Positions 1 through 8,354 of a stretch of 32,431 nt of DNA are shown here, piece by piece (position 1 is the stretch's first letter; each line of letters begins with the position of its first letter). Source of the stretch: Rhizophagus sp. LPA8_4_AMF (taxonomy: Eukaryota > Glomeromycota > Glomeromycetes > Glomerales > Glomeraceae); the NCBI GenBank assembly GCA_021464525.1, contig JADRCO010000490.1:1-32431 (forward strand), given 5' to 3'. Made by a program: the position numbers and the translations under genes. Below the pieces are notes generated by a model that worked only from the letters and a program-made list of their open reading frames with translations, searched no databases and was not told the DNA's origin.

Positions 1-120
1 GGATCTGATCCACATTTTATCCCGGATCTGATCCAGGATCTATATATCCAGGGGGAAATATGGATAAATCCATTTTCACCCCAGATAAATCCGGGATTTG
101 ATCCAGGGTTTAATCCCGGA
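1..120. repeat. Imperfect palindrome rich in GATCC motifs
   Basis: The first 120 bases contain repeated GGATCTGATCCA-like words. They read as an imperfect inverted repeat centred near base 66 (GGATAAATCC): the inner arms TATCC-AGGGGG and CACCCCAGATA pair, and outer arms with GATCCTGGATC / ATCCGGGATTTGATCC continue the symmetry to about bases 14-115. The left edge of the window cuts it, so the full element is unknown. It may be the tip of a hairpin-type MITE. No coding potential is seen. Confidence 0.6.
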
Positions 121-325
121 CTTTTGATCAGTATGGCGCTTCATACAGGCGATTATACTACATCATTTCACATGACTTTTTTCAAGATTTACGACAAGAA
201 CGTAATATATACTTTATTTAAGAAATAAAAAATGTTGCCGAAGCAACAACTAATACAAAAATAAATTTGCGAATAGATCGCTTACATGATGCAAATGAGA
301 AGAATGCATTATGTTTCAATGACTG

Positions 326-667
326 TTAATGCTTGCTGTTTTTGATTTTCAATACGGAAAATTTTGGCGTAATTTCATAACTATACATCCAAAGTATAAT
401 ATAACTAACTGCACCATTGATTACTGCTGATTGTATAATCTCACCAGTTGATGAACATGTACAAACAGTACCCGGCGTAGGTGGAGTTGGATTTCCTTGG
501 TTGTCCACGAAATAAACCCTTGTTACGTCATTCGTCATTTTTTCGATTTTTACATAGCGGTTATTACCGAGATCCTTCGTCTGTGAATTATTCTTTCTAT
601 ACGAAAAAGTACCTTGTTTTCTGTGCATCTCGTTGACAAGTCTACAGGATGAACCTGCTGTAAACAT
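326..667 (-). CDS. Hypothetical protein, 113 aa
   Basis: This minus-strand open frame runs from the first ATG at 667; the frame is open further upstream but only with non-ATG codons. The protein begins MFTAGSSCRLVNEM and carries a polar middle (KNNSQTKDLGNNRYVKIEK), a short Pro-rich stretch (GNPTPPTPG), two Cys in CTCSS, and a mildly hydrophobic tail. I do not recognise a family and see no signal peptide. A TTTACAG acceptor-like site lies over the proposed start (about 660-666), so this could instead be the last exon of a gene whose upstream part I cannot find. Codon content looks more protein-like than the surrounding DNA, but the call is weak. Confidence 0.35.
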   Translation of the reverse strand: MFTAGSSCRLVNEMHRKQGTFSYRKNNSQTKDLGNNRYVKIEKMTNDVTRVYFVDNQGNPTPPTPGTVCTCSSTGEIIQSAVINGAVSYIILWMYSYEITPKFSVLKIKNSKH

Positions 668-719
668 TGTGTTATTAATCAATTTGAAAATATGATTTAA
701 TTTTAACTGATAATACACA

Positions 720-1132
720 CTTTAAAAATTTGCTGAGATAGTTGGCTAAACTTCTATATACTCCTACATGCTTCATATCTTGCTGGGAAAAAGTTAAGGA
801 GATATGAGGCGTAATTAGCTTTGTCGTATGATGCCAAGAGTTCTTTGAAGGCACATGCAAACGGAATCTTCATACCTTTTCACATGGGGATCTACCCGCA
901 AGACGCAAAGTTGGCTTTACGCCTGACGATCTCAAAATTGCAAAGTTCTCGGCCCTTCATAGCATATGCTTTTGTCGTCACTATTAACTTATATGATATA
1001 TCCTGTGTTGCAACTAGACCCCCTCCCCTTTCACATTTTTCTCATGTTTGTTCGGGAAAAATAAAGAACAAAGGTTAATATGTTTTCTTTTTTCGAATAT
1101 ATATGCAAAAATTAATATGTCGCACAAACCCT
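720..1132. other. Intergenic, no supported gene
   Basis: Small frames exist here on both strands, including an 85-codon plus-strand frame at 821-1078. None shows a family motif, convincing codon use or splice signals. The stretch 820-1030 is less A+T-rich than its surroundings and may be old decayed coding or repeat sequence. Confidence 0.4.
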
Positions 1133-1258
1133 GCCCGGTGATCAGCTATTATATCATTGTGCAGAAATCTGTGCGAATCTTCCGAACTGGTGATCACCAC
1201 TCTGGGTCGACACAATAGCTGATTACAAACCGACCGGTTAAGAATTTTGGGGTCGGTT
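1133..1258. repeat. Nested hairpin repeat of unknown family
   Basis: The 10-mer ATCAGCTATT at 1141-1150 is repeated inverted as AATAGCTGAT at 1214-1223. Outside it CCCGGT (1134-1139) faces ACCGACCGG (1229-1237). A perfect GGTGATCACC palindrome lies at 1189-1198, and AACCGACC / GGTCGGTT form a further arm at about 1228-1258. The segment is clearly more G+C-rich than its flanks. It could be a small MITE or a structured RNA; I cannot fold it into a tRNA. Confidence 0.45.
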
Positions 1259-2003
1259 CCAACCTCTGCTTATTGAAAATTTTTTTAAATTGAGATATAA
1301 TCTAGTTTCTCTGATAGTTTTATAGGTAATATTTCTCGCATCCATGATAGCCCAAGACTATATAGTTTTGATTTAATTAGATAATCATACACGAGTCATT
1401 CCTGAGTGTTTAGTGTTACGATAATGAATTTTTATATGACACGAGTTTATTGTTGTAATAATGTTCGGCAAAACAATAAGTCATTTGTCATTTGAGTATA
1501 ATGTTGGTTAGTGCTAAAGTCTTTCCATTATATCAATAGATTATTAAAATCAAAATGATTTACAGTAAATGACACAAATGATTAGACACAGCATTTAAAT
1601 GGTCAAATGGCCAGATCATTTCCGTAAATTAATGTATTTTCAATTATTGACAAAAGATTAGATATTATATGATAAAGAAGTCATTTCTTTTTCTAAGTAG
1701 AAGTTAGGGATTGGTTAGATAAGGTGTTAGGTAGGTATAGGAATTGAAAGAAATTTAGATTAAATGATCTTTTGGTGATTCTTTTATGTGAATTTATATA
1801 CCATTTCATAAACGGACGACGAGTTTATACAACTTTATGTTTTTTGCACAAAATGCACTTGATCAAACAATTTTAACAACGTATATATTGTTTATTTATT
1901 AATTGATTGACGATAATATAAGAGAGGAAATAAAGGATAAACTGCGAAATTAAACTTTGAAAGATACATTAAATGGTGAAAATAATACATTACAAATTAC
2001 ATA
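1259..2003. other. Intergenic A+T-rich stretch
   Basis: I see no open frame of note, no splice-bounded exon and no clear repeat in this stretch. The last part (about 1900-2003) is the likely 3' flank of the minus-strand secreted-protein gene. Confidence 0.5.
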
Positions 2004-2447
2004 TTAAGGTTTAACAAGTTTTGAATCGCCGATTACTTTCCCATATCTTTTGATAACGTAATTTAACCCAACTAGATCTTCAAGATCATAATCATTGGTA
2101 TCGTACTCAAAAGGACTGCCACCTGGAGGGACGATTGTTAACTTATCCAAGACATTGTCCGTTTCATTGCTAAACAATTTTCCTTTCGTGTCCATAATGA
2201 GGAAACTGTAAGCTGATTTGTCATCGACTGTTAAACCCGAATTGAGTTGTCCTATTACGTGTACTTTATTTTTATTAGTTCCTTGAAGAAAGCTGATTTC
2301 ACCACTTGCTTTGCTTACGTCACCCTTATTATCGAATATTGCATAGGGATCTAGAGACGAATTACTTGCAAAAACCGTAGTGAGAAGAATTAATGCGAAA
2401 GCGGTTGTGATTATTAATAAACGGTTTGATATCTTGGTTAAGATCAT
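2004..2447 (-). CDS. Small secreted protein, 147 aa
   Basis: The first ATG in this minus-strand frame is at 2447; more upstream codons are open but carry no ATG. A TATA-like box at 2501-2509 would place transcription start just upstream of this ATG. The protein opens with a clear signal peptide: MILTK, then a long hydrophobic core (LLIITTAFALILLTTVFA, about residues 9-26), with cleavage expected near VFA-SNS. The mature part, about 120 residues, is acidic, lacks Cys and looks beta-rich (GEISFLQGTNKNKVHVIGQL, SAYSFLIMDTKGKLF, LVGLNYVIKRYGKVIG). I do not recognise a named domain. Small size, secretion and a repeat-rich location fit a candidate secreted effector or cell-surface protein, which is inference. 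The gene is intronless as read. Confidence 0.75.
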   Translation of the reverse strand: MILTKISNRLLIITTAFALILLTTVFASNSSLDPYAIFDNKGDVSKASGEISFLQGTNKNKVHVIGQLNSGLTVDDKSAYSFLIMDTKGKLFSNETDNVLDKLTIVPPGGSPFEYDTNDYDLEDLVGLNYVIKRYGKVIGDSKLVKP

Positions 2448-2500
2448 TTTGATTTTTGTATTTTTTTGGGGGATGTAATGAAGCAAGGTGTTTCTTCATC

Positions 2501-2509
2501 CTTTTTATA
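2501..2509 (-). promoter_or_regulatory. TATA-like box of the secreted-protein gene
   Basis: Read on the minus strand the sequence is TATAAAAAG, 54 nt upstream of the ATG at 2447. The spacing supports that ATG as the true start. Confidence 0.5.
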
Positions 2510-2692
2510 CATGTTTCTTGATAAACAAAATTCGAAAAAACGATTTATGTTCCGATTGTTTGAACTAACATTTTATCTTAATTTGATTTTTTGTCCGAAA
2601 TTCACCTGATTATCCAATGATAATAGTTCCGATTAGGAAAAAAATTTGTTGTCAAATCAATTTAGGGCGGTCAATAATAGAAGATTTGCAAG

Positions 2693-3036
2693 GGGAACTG
2701 GCTTGCCAGGTTGGACTAAAAGATCAGAAATGAGAACAAATTTGTCAAAAGATCAGAAATGAGTCGATCATTTTGTCCAAAAAAAACAGCTTAACGCGCT
2801 GATAAAGAGATGAGAGATGAGTTGTACTTTTTATCAGTATTTAAGTTATACTTTGGTCAGATATACTTTTGTCAGTATTAAGCTACAGTATACTTTTGTT
2901 GACGTTAAGTTATACTTTAAGATGAAAAAATGATCAAACTTGTTTCTGATCGCCAAGTTGTACATTTTTTTAACAAATGATCAACTCATTTCGGATCTTT
3001 TGACAAATTCTGATCTCTTAGTCCAGCTCAGCAGGG
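2693..3036. mobile_element. MITE with long terminal inverted repeats
   Basis: The left arm at about 2711-2787 (TTGGACTAAAAGATCAGAAA...) matches the reverse complement of the right arm at about 2963-3025 (CTGGACTAAGAGATCAGAAT...) over some 65-75 bases with scattered mismatches. Within the left arm AAAAGATCAGAAATGAG occurs twice, giving that arm an internal direct repeat. The core (about 2820-2940) contains several copies of a TATACTTTTGTCAG-like word and no ORF. Length, inverted ends and lack of coding sequence define a non-autonomous DNA element. I could not fix the target-site duplication, so the outer limits are approximate. Confidence 0.75.
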
Positions 3037-3112
3037 GTCGATTTCCCGAGCTTGACAACCTACACATGAATTATAGCAGGTGTCATGTATCACTAAGCTG
3101 CATTACACTGGC

Positions 3113-3304
3113 TTAAATATTGGCTAAAATACATAAGAGTATTTCAGGAAATTGATCAGGCCAATCTGATCCGGTAACTATAAATTCAGTGGGTATGCTT
3201 TTATGCTTCTCACCATCATTTAAGATAATACATAGATTAACCTTTCCTAATGTGGAATAAGACTCATCTAGAAGCCCATTTATCTCTAGAAATACTATTG
3301 TCAT
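3113..3304 (-). pseudogene. Possible retropepsin-like (aspartic protease) fragment
   Basis: This 63-codon frame encodes a segment with STLGKVNLCIILND, then EFIVTGSDWPDQFPEILL. The pattern of beta strands followed by a D-W-P...ILL turn resembles the second half of retropepsin-like domains found in LTR-type elements and in some host aspartic proteases. The similarity is judged by eye and is weak. It would be a short, old, broken piece. It lies just downstream, on the same strand, of an F-box fragment, and the two could be remnants of one gene or of unrelated insertions. Confidence 0.3.
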
Positions 3305-3371
3305 TTGCGTATGCTATTTTCACATTTTTTTCACTAATGTAATTTGCATTAGCGCCTATGTCAATCCTAAA

Positions 3372-3575
3372 TCAAAAATCTGTGAAAATTATTCTGGACT
3401 GTTTAAGATTCACCTCTCTTTCCCATATATCATTTATACTGCTAATATATTTTAGATCCTGGTCTGGAAGATATATTAGAATAAATTGTATTAATTCAGG
3501 TGGAAAAAGATCAAGAAAATTAGCTATATGCATGTTTATATAGTTAGAATATCTTTCAATTGAAATATAATTCAT
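3372..3575 (-). pseudogene. F-box domain fragment, 67 aa
   Basis: Starting at an ATG at 3575, residues about 23-55 read LFPPELIQFILIYLPDQDLK followed by YISSINDIWEREV. This matches the F-box pattern (L-P-x-E-L ... I-L-x-x-L-P ... D-L ... W) that binds Skp1 in SCF ubiquitin ligases. F-box proteins usually carry several hundred further residues (LRR, kelch or other substrate-binding parts). Here the frame stops 12 residues after the box and no downstream exon is evident, so this is either a first exon with a lost remainder or a truncated copy. F-box genes are often expanded in fungi with large repeat-rich genomes. Confidence 0.55.
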
Positions 3576-3616
3576 TACTTCAAACAGAACCCCTGAATAT
3601 GAAAATTTTTTATATA

Positions 3617-3682
3617 GTAAACTCTGTCTGAAAAAATGTTAAAGTGTACAGCAAAATTTTGCTAAAGTGCACAAAATTGGCA
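3617..3682. repeat. Transposon-end-like sequence with GCAAAATTTTGC palindrome
   Basis: The stretch contains a perfect 12-bp palindrome at 3651-3662 flanked by AAAGTGTACA and AAAGTGCACA, the style of Tc1/mariner-type termini. No matching inverted partner was found with confidence, so this may be a solo end or chance. Confidence 0.3.
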
Positions 3683-3784
3683 AAAAAATATTATTTATAT
3701 TGACAAATATTTCATATTTATTTCAAATTTAGTTAAAATGTACATCTAAAACAATTGGACAAAATTGCAAAATGTACGACTATT

Positions 3785-4910
3785 TTAATTATCATCTGTA
3801 TCTTGTTTTTTCATAGTTTTTATAATTTTTTCAGCATTTACAATGCTTTTTTCAATATCAACAATGCTATTTTACCAATAATAAATGATGTTAATTGTAA
3901 ATCAGTTATCCATAATTTTTTGCTCATCCATTTTGATGTACTGTGAAAAGTGGTTTCAATATCACCTAAAGCTGCAATAAATTGAAATAAGTATATCTCA
4001 CATATAAATTGTGTTCTATTTTTTGCAGTTACTAATATGAATTCACAATGGAAATCAGGTGATTATTCAAAAAGTCTGGCATGAATTTGATTTGCATTCA
4101 TTTCATCCAATTTAATTGTAGCTTGACTTTATTTCATAAACTTTATACCCTCTTCAACATCTTCAATGCCATTAATGCTTTCTTCGATCTGCAACATATA
4201 TAGAGAATAGGTATATAGAAAGCATGCATAAACTTATGGCTCCTAATTTAAAACCACTAATAATATATACCTTTAGAGGATTTCTTCATTTTGCTTTAAA
4301 AGTATAGTCATATCGGCTAATAATTCTTGTATATTTCTTTTTTCAGAAGCACCTAGCAGTTTGAGGCTGCCGGTAAGGTGTATTTCCTTAACTGAGATTT
4401 TTTTTCTACAGAGTTAAGTTAATAAGAAATTAAGGTAATGATAAATAAGATTTAACTACTACCTTCTCCTTTTCACATATAATTTCATTTTTATATAATT
4501 TAGTCTACCATTTTGACATTCAGCTTTAACCTTTTGAAGATGTAAATAGAGGCGTAAAATATGAGTAATTGTAAAATGTGTAATAAAAATATTATAGGCA
4601 AAATAATAGAGAAGCTCAGCACGTTGACCAAATACTCTTAAACAGTATATTAATCCTTCAGGAGCGCTATCCTATTATTTGTTCTGCATGTTGACCAGAT
4701 ACTTCTTGAATAGCACGCTGACCATTAAAAAGTGCAGTTATGCAAATTTAAAGATAAATAGAAAAAACTAACTTTTTTTTGTATTTCTTCAGACTTGTCT
4801 AAAACATGAGTTTGTATGGCTCTCATAAAACAATTTGACCAAATGCTATCTAGACCACTCCAATCATCAGTAAGTGATATAGTGTAATATTCTAACAATG
4901 CCTATTAATA
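3785..4910 (-). pseudogene. Decayed multi-exon protein gene, family unknown
   Basis: Read on the minus strand, successive blocks translate into clearly protein-like sequence: about 4905-4765 (ALLEYYTISLTDDWSGLDSI and onward), 4745-4665 (GQRAIQEVSGQHAEQIIG), 4665-4470 (APEGLIYCLRVFGQRAELLY...), about 4372-4275 (GSLKLLGASEKRNIQELLAD...), 4196-4030 (IEESINGIEDVEEGIKFMK...) and 3980-3785 (ALGDIETTFHSTSKWMSKKL..., then an acidic/lysine-rich tail with a stop). TTGCAG acceptors precede the last two blocks, so they were probably exons. Several in-frame stops and frame changes show decay. The blocks are helical and charged, with two Gly-Gln-(Arg/His)-Ala repeats, suggesting a coiled or helical-repeat protein. 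I cannot name it. Confidence 0.5.
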
Positions 4911-5832
4911 AATGATACTTGTCTAATAATTTTTTATTTTTTTTATTATCTTTATTTTATTATTATTTTACTATATTAAAGTTCTGAATTTTGGGGTGAA
5001 TTAATCATTATATCTCAATTGAGATATAAAAAATTTCGATAAGTTAGATCTTCATATTTTTTAAGATAAGATAAAAGAGCTGGAAAAATTTGGTTAGATT
5101 CAAAATAATATTAATAATTGAATGGCTTGAAAATTAAAAATATCTTTGTAATCTGAAAAATACTCAATATTCATTTTCTACTTTCTACTACTGTAAAAAG
5201 TTGATTTCGATTTATATTTTGTTAATTATATAGAGTCACATGTGTATTACAATTAAATTTGGTTTACAGCATAAAAATTAAAAATTTCTGTGCAAATACC
5301 CAAATTGGAAGAAACTTTATTGATTTTTCAGATGTAAAATGATGGAGATTGCAAGCAAAACAATATGATGTTATCAAAGAGGGAAGGAGTATACAGATCT
5401 TAGGCCATTTAATATAAGTCCTAGCATCAAGTTATTTCTTTGCTCTTTTAGGCTTTTTATAAATTTTACATCTAACTTTTTTCTATTTATATCACTAATT
5501 ACAAGATTCTCAAAATAAATAATCCCACTTATATATACAGAATGTTCGCATATCTATATCACTCCCACCTATACAGGCCATATAAAGTATTAAGTTATGC
5601 AAAAAACTTCACTATGATTAAGTAATTTTGAAAATAAAATATAAATCAGGAAATTAGCAATTGAGATAAAAGAAGCAATGCAATATTACTGATTCATTTT
5701 TACCATTACAACTTATTTTTATAACAATCTTCTCCATCTTATATTTAAGAAATTTGTTGCCTAATGTGTTAAGATATTTCAATTTTTTTAACTCATCAAG
5801 TACTATTCTACACCAAATATCGCTTAATATAC
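4911..5832. other. Intergenic A+T-rich stretch
   Basis: No ORF or exon is supported here. A perfect 20-bp palindrome lies at 5009-5028. The stretch 5330-5600 is slightly richer in mixed sequence but reads closed in all frames. Confidence 0.45.
5009..5028. repeat. Perfect 20-bp palindrome
   Basis: TATATCTCAATTGAGATATA is identical to its own reverse complement. It could be a dimeric protein-binding site or the tip of an old hairpin element. Confidence 0.7.
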
Positions 5833-5848
5833 TGTGCCAAATTACTGC

Positions 5849-6025
5849 TATTTTATTTTATTTTATTTTATGTCACATAGGAGGAGTACACAAAATTTTC
5901 AAACATTCAATAAAGAAAAAGAAAATATAAAAGACACCATCATCAAGTAGCACCGAAGCACCACAAGATCCTTACTTGAAAAAAAAGAGAAAAACCTCGA
6001 CGCTCCCACAACCGAGAGCGCCGAG
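5849..6025 (-). mobile_element. Retroposed SINE or truncated LINE tail with 16-bp target-site duplication
   Basis: The 16-mer TGTGCCAAATTACTGC occurs at 5833-5848 and again, exactly, at 6026-6041, bracketing 177 bp. On the minus strand the insert starts with a G+C-rich hairpin (GGCGCTCTC / GGGAGCGTC near 6000-6020) and ends in a TAAAA-type tandem tail (TTTTA x4 at 5851-5870 on the plus strand). A long exact TSD plus a simple-repeat 3' tail is the hallmark of target-primed retroposition by a LINE machinery. At 177 bp it is either a SINE or a strongly 5'-truncated LINE 3' end. A minus-strand frame through it (ALSVVGASRFFSFFSSKDLV...) may be residual LINE C-terminal coding or chance. Confidence 0.8.
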
Positions 6026-6227
6026 TGTGCCAAATTACTGCCCACCAATATAAGTAAGATTTTGGCAGCTGAAATTACAGTCATGTGATTTTTTTCTCTG
6101 TAGTATTTAACTGCGCCGATGAGGCACGTGTTGACGATCATGATTTTCTCGGCGAATATCAAATATGTTAAAAAGATCAGGAATGGTAAAATATGTCTGC
6201 TTTGACTACAGAACCGAAAAAAAACAA

Positions 6228-6558
6228 TTAGCATGATGTCGACTTTTTAGAATCAAGCCAAGAAATCAAATTTACTTTATTATTATTTTGCGGAAAATAC
6301 AAGTTTGATTGATTAGAGAGATCAAATACAATAAATTCACCTCTTCGAAGGTAGCTATTAATGACCAGCGATGCATTTTTTACATCATCGGTATAGCGCC
6401 TAATAATTTTGGAAATATTTTTACTAAAAGACAAATAATCAGCTTCGTTTCCTAATAAAAATAGAAATATCTAAAGAGTGAACATACGTCTGATCAGCAG
6501 ATACGTGTGACAAAGCGTCAATCAATGATGCTGTGCCCCGTAACACTTTTTCCAAACG
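6228..6558 (-). pseudogene. Divergent coding remnant of unknown family
   Basis: On the minus strand, about 6557-6480 encodes HRLEKVLRGTASLIDALSHV and on to SADQT. After a 36-nt gap bounded by GTATGT and TTATTAG, 6441-6228 encodes GNEADYLSFSKNISKIIRRY, continuing as TDDVKNASLVINSYLRRGEF to a stop. The second part lacks an ATG of its own. The gap looks like an intron, but its length is very short and the two sides are not in phase as I read them, so the gene is either broken or differently spliced. It lies head to head with, and almost abuts, the SAM/Crinkler-like gene. No domain is recognised. Confidence 0.35.
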
Positions 6559-8354
6559 ATGTCAGAATCGAGAAAAAAGAAAAGATCGAAAAAACAGAAA
6601 AAAACAGTTCCTCAGGACGTTCAAACTATCAATGTTGGTACTTCTTCAGAAAGTAGAGGAGTATCGTTCCTCCCAAGAGAACCGTCTACAGGTAAAGCTT
6701 GTATAACGAGTATTGTTTTGTGAATAAGCAACTCATGTTATCGACAAAATAGTTTCTATGGAGGATGTTGAACCTACCGAAGTTGCTCCATCTTCGAAAG
6801 GGGACGTTCAAACTGGCAATGTTGATTTATTTTCGGAAGAGGACTTTCGTACTTCTTCGAAAAGTAAAGGAAAGTCCAAGGAAATAGCATCGCCCCTTAA
6901 AGAGGCAATTCATGATATCGACAAATCAGTTTCTATGGAGGTTGTTGAATCTATCGAAGTTTCCCCAACTTCGAAAGAAAGAGAATCTTCTTCAACTACT
7001 CCAAGCGTTGAAGAAATCAAAACGTGGAATCGAACTGATGTTATAAATTTTTTACAAAAGAAAAAAGAAGATTTAGACATTGATAATGAGGATATTGAAA
7101 TAATCAAAAGGAATAAGGTAGCCGGTCAAGCATTCCTTCGTTTGACTGAAGAAAAACTTATGCAAGATGGTTTACTTCGTGGACCAGCGAAATCAATCGC
7201 ATCTTTAGTCGAAACTCTTAAAGGCGGAGATGGTAAGTAATGAGCAGTTGATTGTTGCAATAAACTTAGAAATGTAAAAAATTATCCCAGCGGGAAAGCT
7301 TATATTTGACGTAATTCTGACTTTTCATTTTATAAGTAGCACTAAAACGTAAATATGAGGAATCACCAGAAATTTTAACCGAGATTGTAAGAAGTGCAGT
7401 GCGTGATGAATTCTCTCGGCAAAAACCTGCTAGAATATCGGTATCAGACATTTCCCAATCAGTGATGAGAAAAATCATGGATGATGTTGGATTAAGGAAT
7501 ATAGTAGTAAGTACTCTCTTTCTGTATTATTTAGAGTGTTTCTTATCGCTTATCACCTATCCATTATCTAGCTCTTAGATCGAGATTTCCAATCACTTGA
7601 ATCTGTAACATGTAATCCGTTCAGGTGGGATACGGATATGGATGAAGATCAACAGATGGACAATGTTGTGACATGGTTTAAGGATACGCTAGATTTACCG
7701 AGGTATTTCGATGTAACGGATGTCCATACGAAAAAGAACTATCAACGGCATTTACGAGGAGCCAACGTCATTTTAACGGGTGGTACAAATATTGCTATTG
7801 GGCCAAGTGGGACACCATGTGTCTGGATCGAAACTAAGAAAGAAGCGAAGGAATTTAACGAGGGCCAGGCCATAGGAGAGCTATTCTTAATAGATAAACT
7901 CCATCCTACAACTGCAATGACCGTCTTGACGGATTGCAATAACTATTGGAAAATTTACTTCTTCCTGACGGCGGAAGATAAACAACAATGCATAGTAACA
8001 TGTAATATTAGTGATCGTGGTGTTGCCTTGGCGATAATTAAAGAGTTTACACTTGAAGAAGGGATTTTTTTTCACAAAATGATAGGAAGAGAAATCACTT
8101 ATGATGCAAAATTGCCTGAACCTTTTAAAAAGAAAGCGAAGTTTGATGAACGTATATTTGAAGCAGATAATGAGGACAGAATGGCAGATATGGTTGGCGA
8201 CATGTCGGAGCAGGAATTATTTAACATGACGGTTCGTAAAAGATTAATGTTGGTAAGAGATTTTTGTAGACTGGATGAACAGCAACAGGTGGATCAACTT
8301 ATTGGGCAGTTTAGTGATAATTATGAAAATCCATCATCGATGATGTTCACATAA
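6559..8354 (+). CDS. SAM-domain protein with Crinkler-like C-terminal domain, 520 aa, four exons
   Basis: Proposed exons are 6559-6691, 6753-7232, 7340-7506 and 7572-8354; all joins keep frame and use GT-AG. The N-terminus is very basic (SRKKKRSKKQKKT, residues 4-16), a likely nuclear localisation signal. A Ser/Glu-rich tandemly repeated linker follows to about residue 130. Residues about 132-201 form a sterile alpha motif (WNRTDVINFLQ ... VAGQAFLRLTEEKLMQDGLL ... GPAKSI), a protein-protein interaction module. Residues about 283-400 contain GTNIAIGPSGTPCVWIETKK ... QAIGELFLI ... VLTDCNNYWKIYFF, which resembles the PD-(D/E)xK-type nuclease-like region of Crinkler (CRN/CR) effectors. That match is by eye. 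SAM plus CRN-like architecture is familiar from Rhizophagus-type genomes. The gene looks whole. It has no signal peptide. Confidence 0.8.

Noticed and set aside
821-1078. 85-codon plus-strand frame
   Set aside because: No motif, no conserved-looking composition, and no splice or promoter context; probably chance in a slightly G+C-richer patch.
1228-1258. Pol III B box (GGTTCCAACC) of a tRNA or SINE
   Set aside because: No matching A box at tRNA spacing, and the motif is explained by the local inverted repeats.
4381-4420. Inverted partner of the transposon-end-like sequence at 3617-3682
   Set aside because: Only about a dozen bases (ACTCTGT plus an A-run) match, which is not beyond chance in this A+T-rich sequence, and the site lies within the decayed gene.
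5899-6234. 111-codon hydrophobic minus-strand frame
   Set aside because: It runs through the retroposon and its flanking target-site copy, so it cannot be one original gene; the hydrophobicity reflects T-rich sequence.
7742-8075. Minus-strand frames opposite the Crinkler-like exon
   Set aside because: They overlap a well-supported plus-strand exon and have no features of their own.
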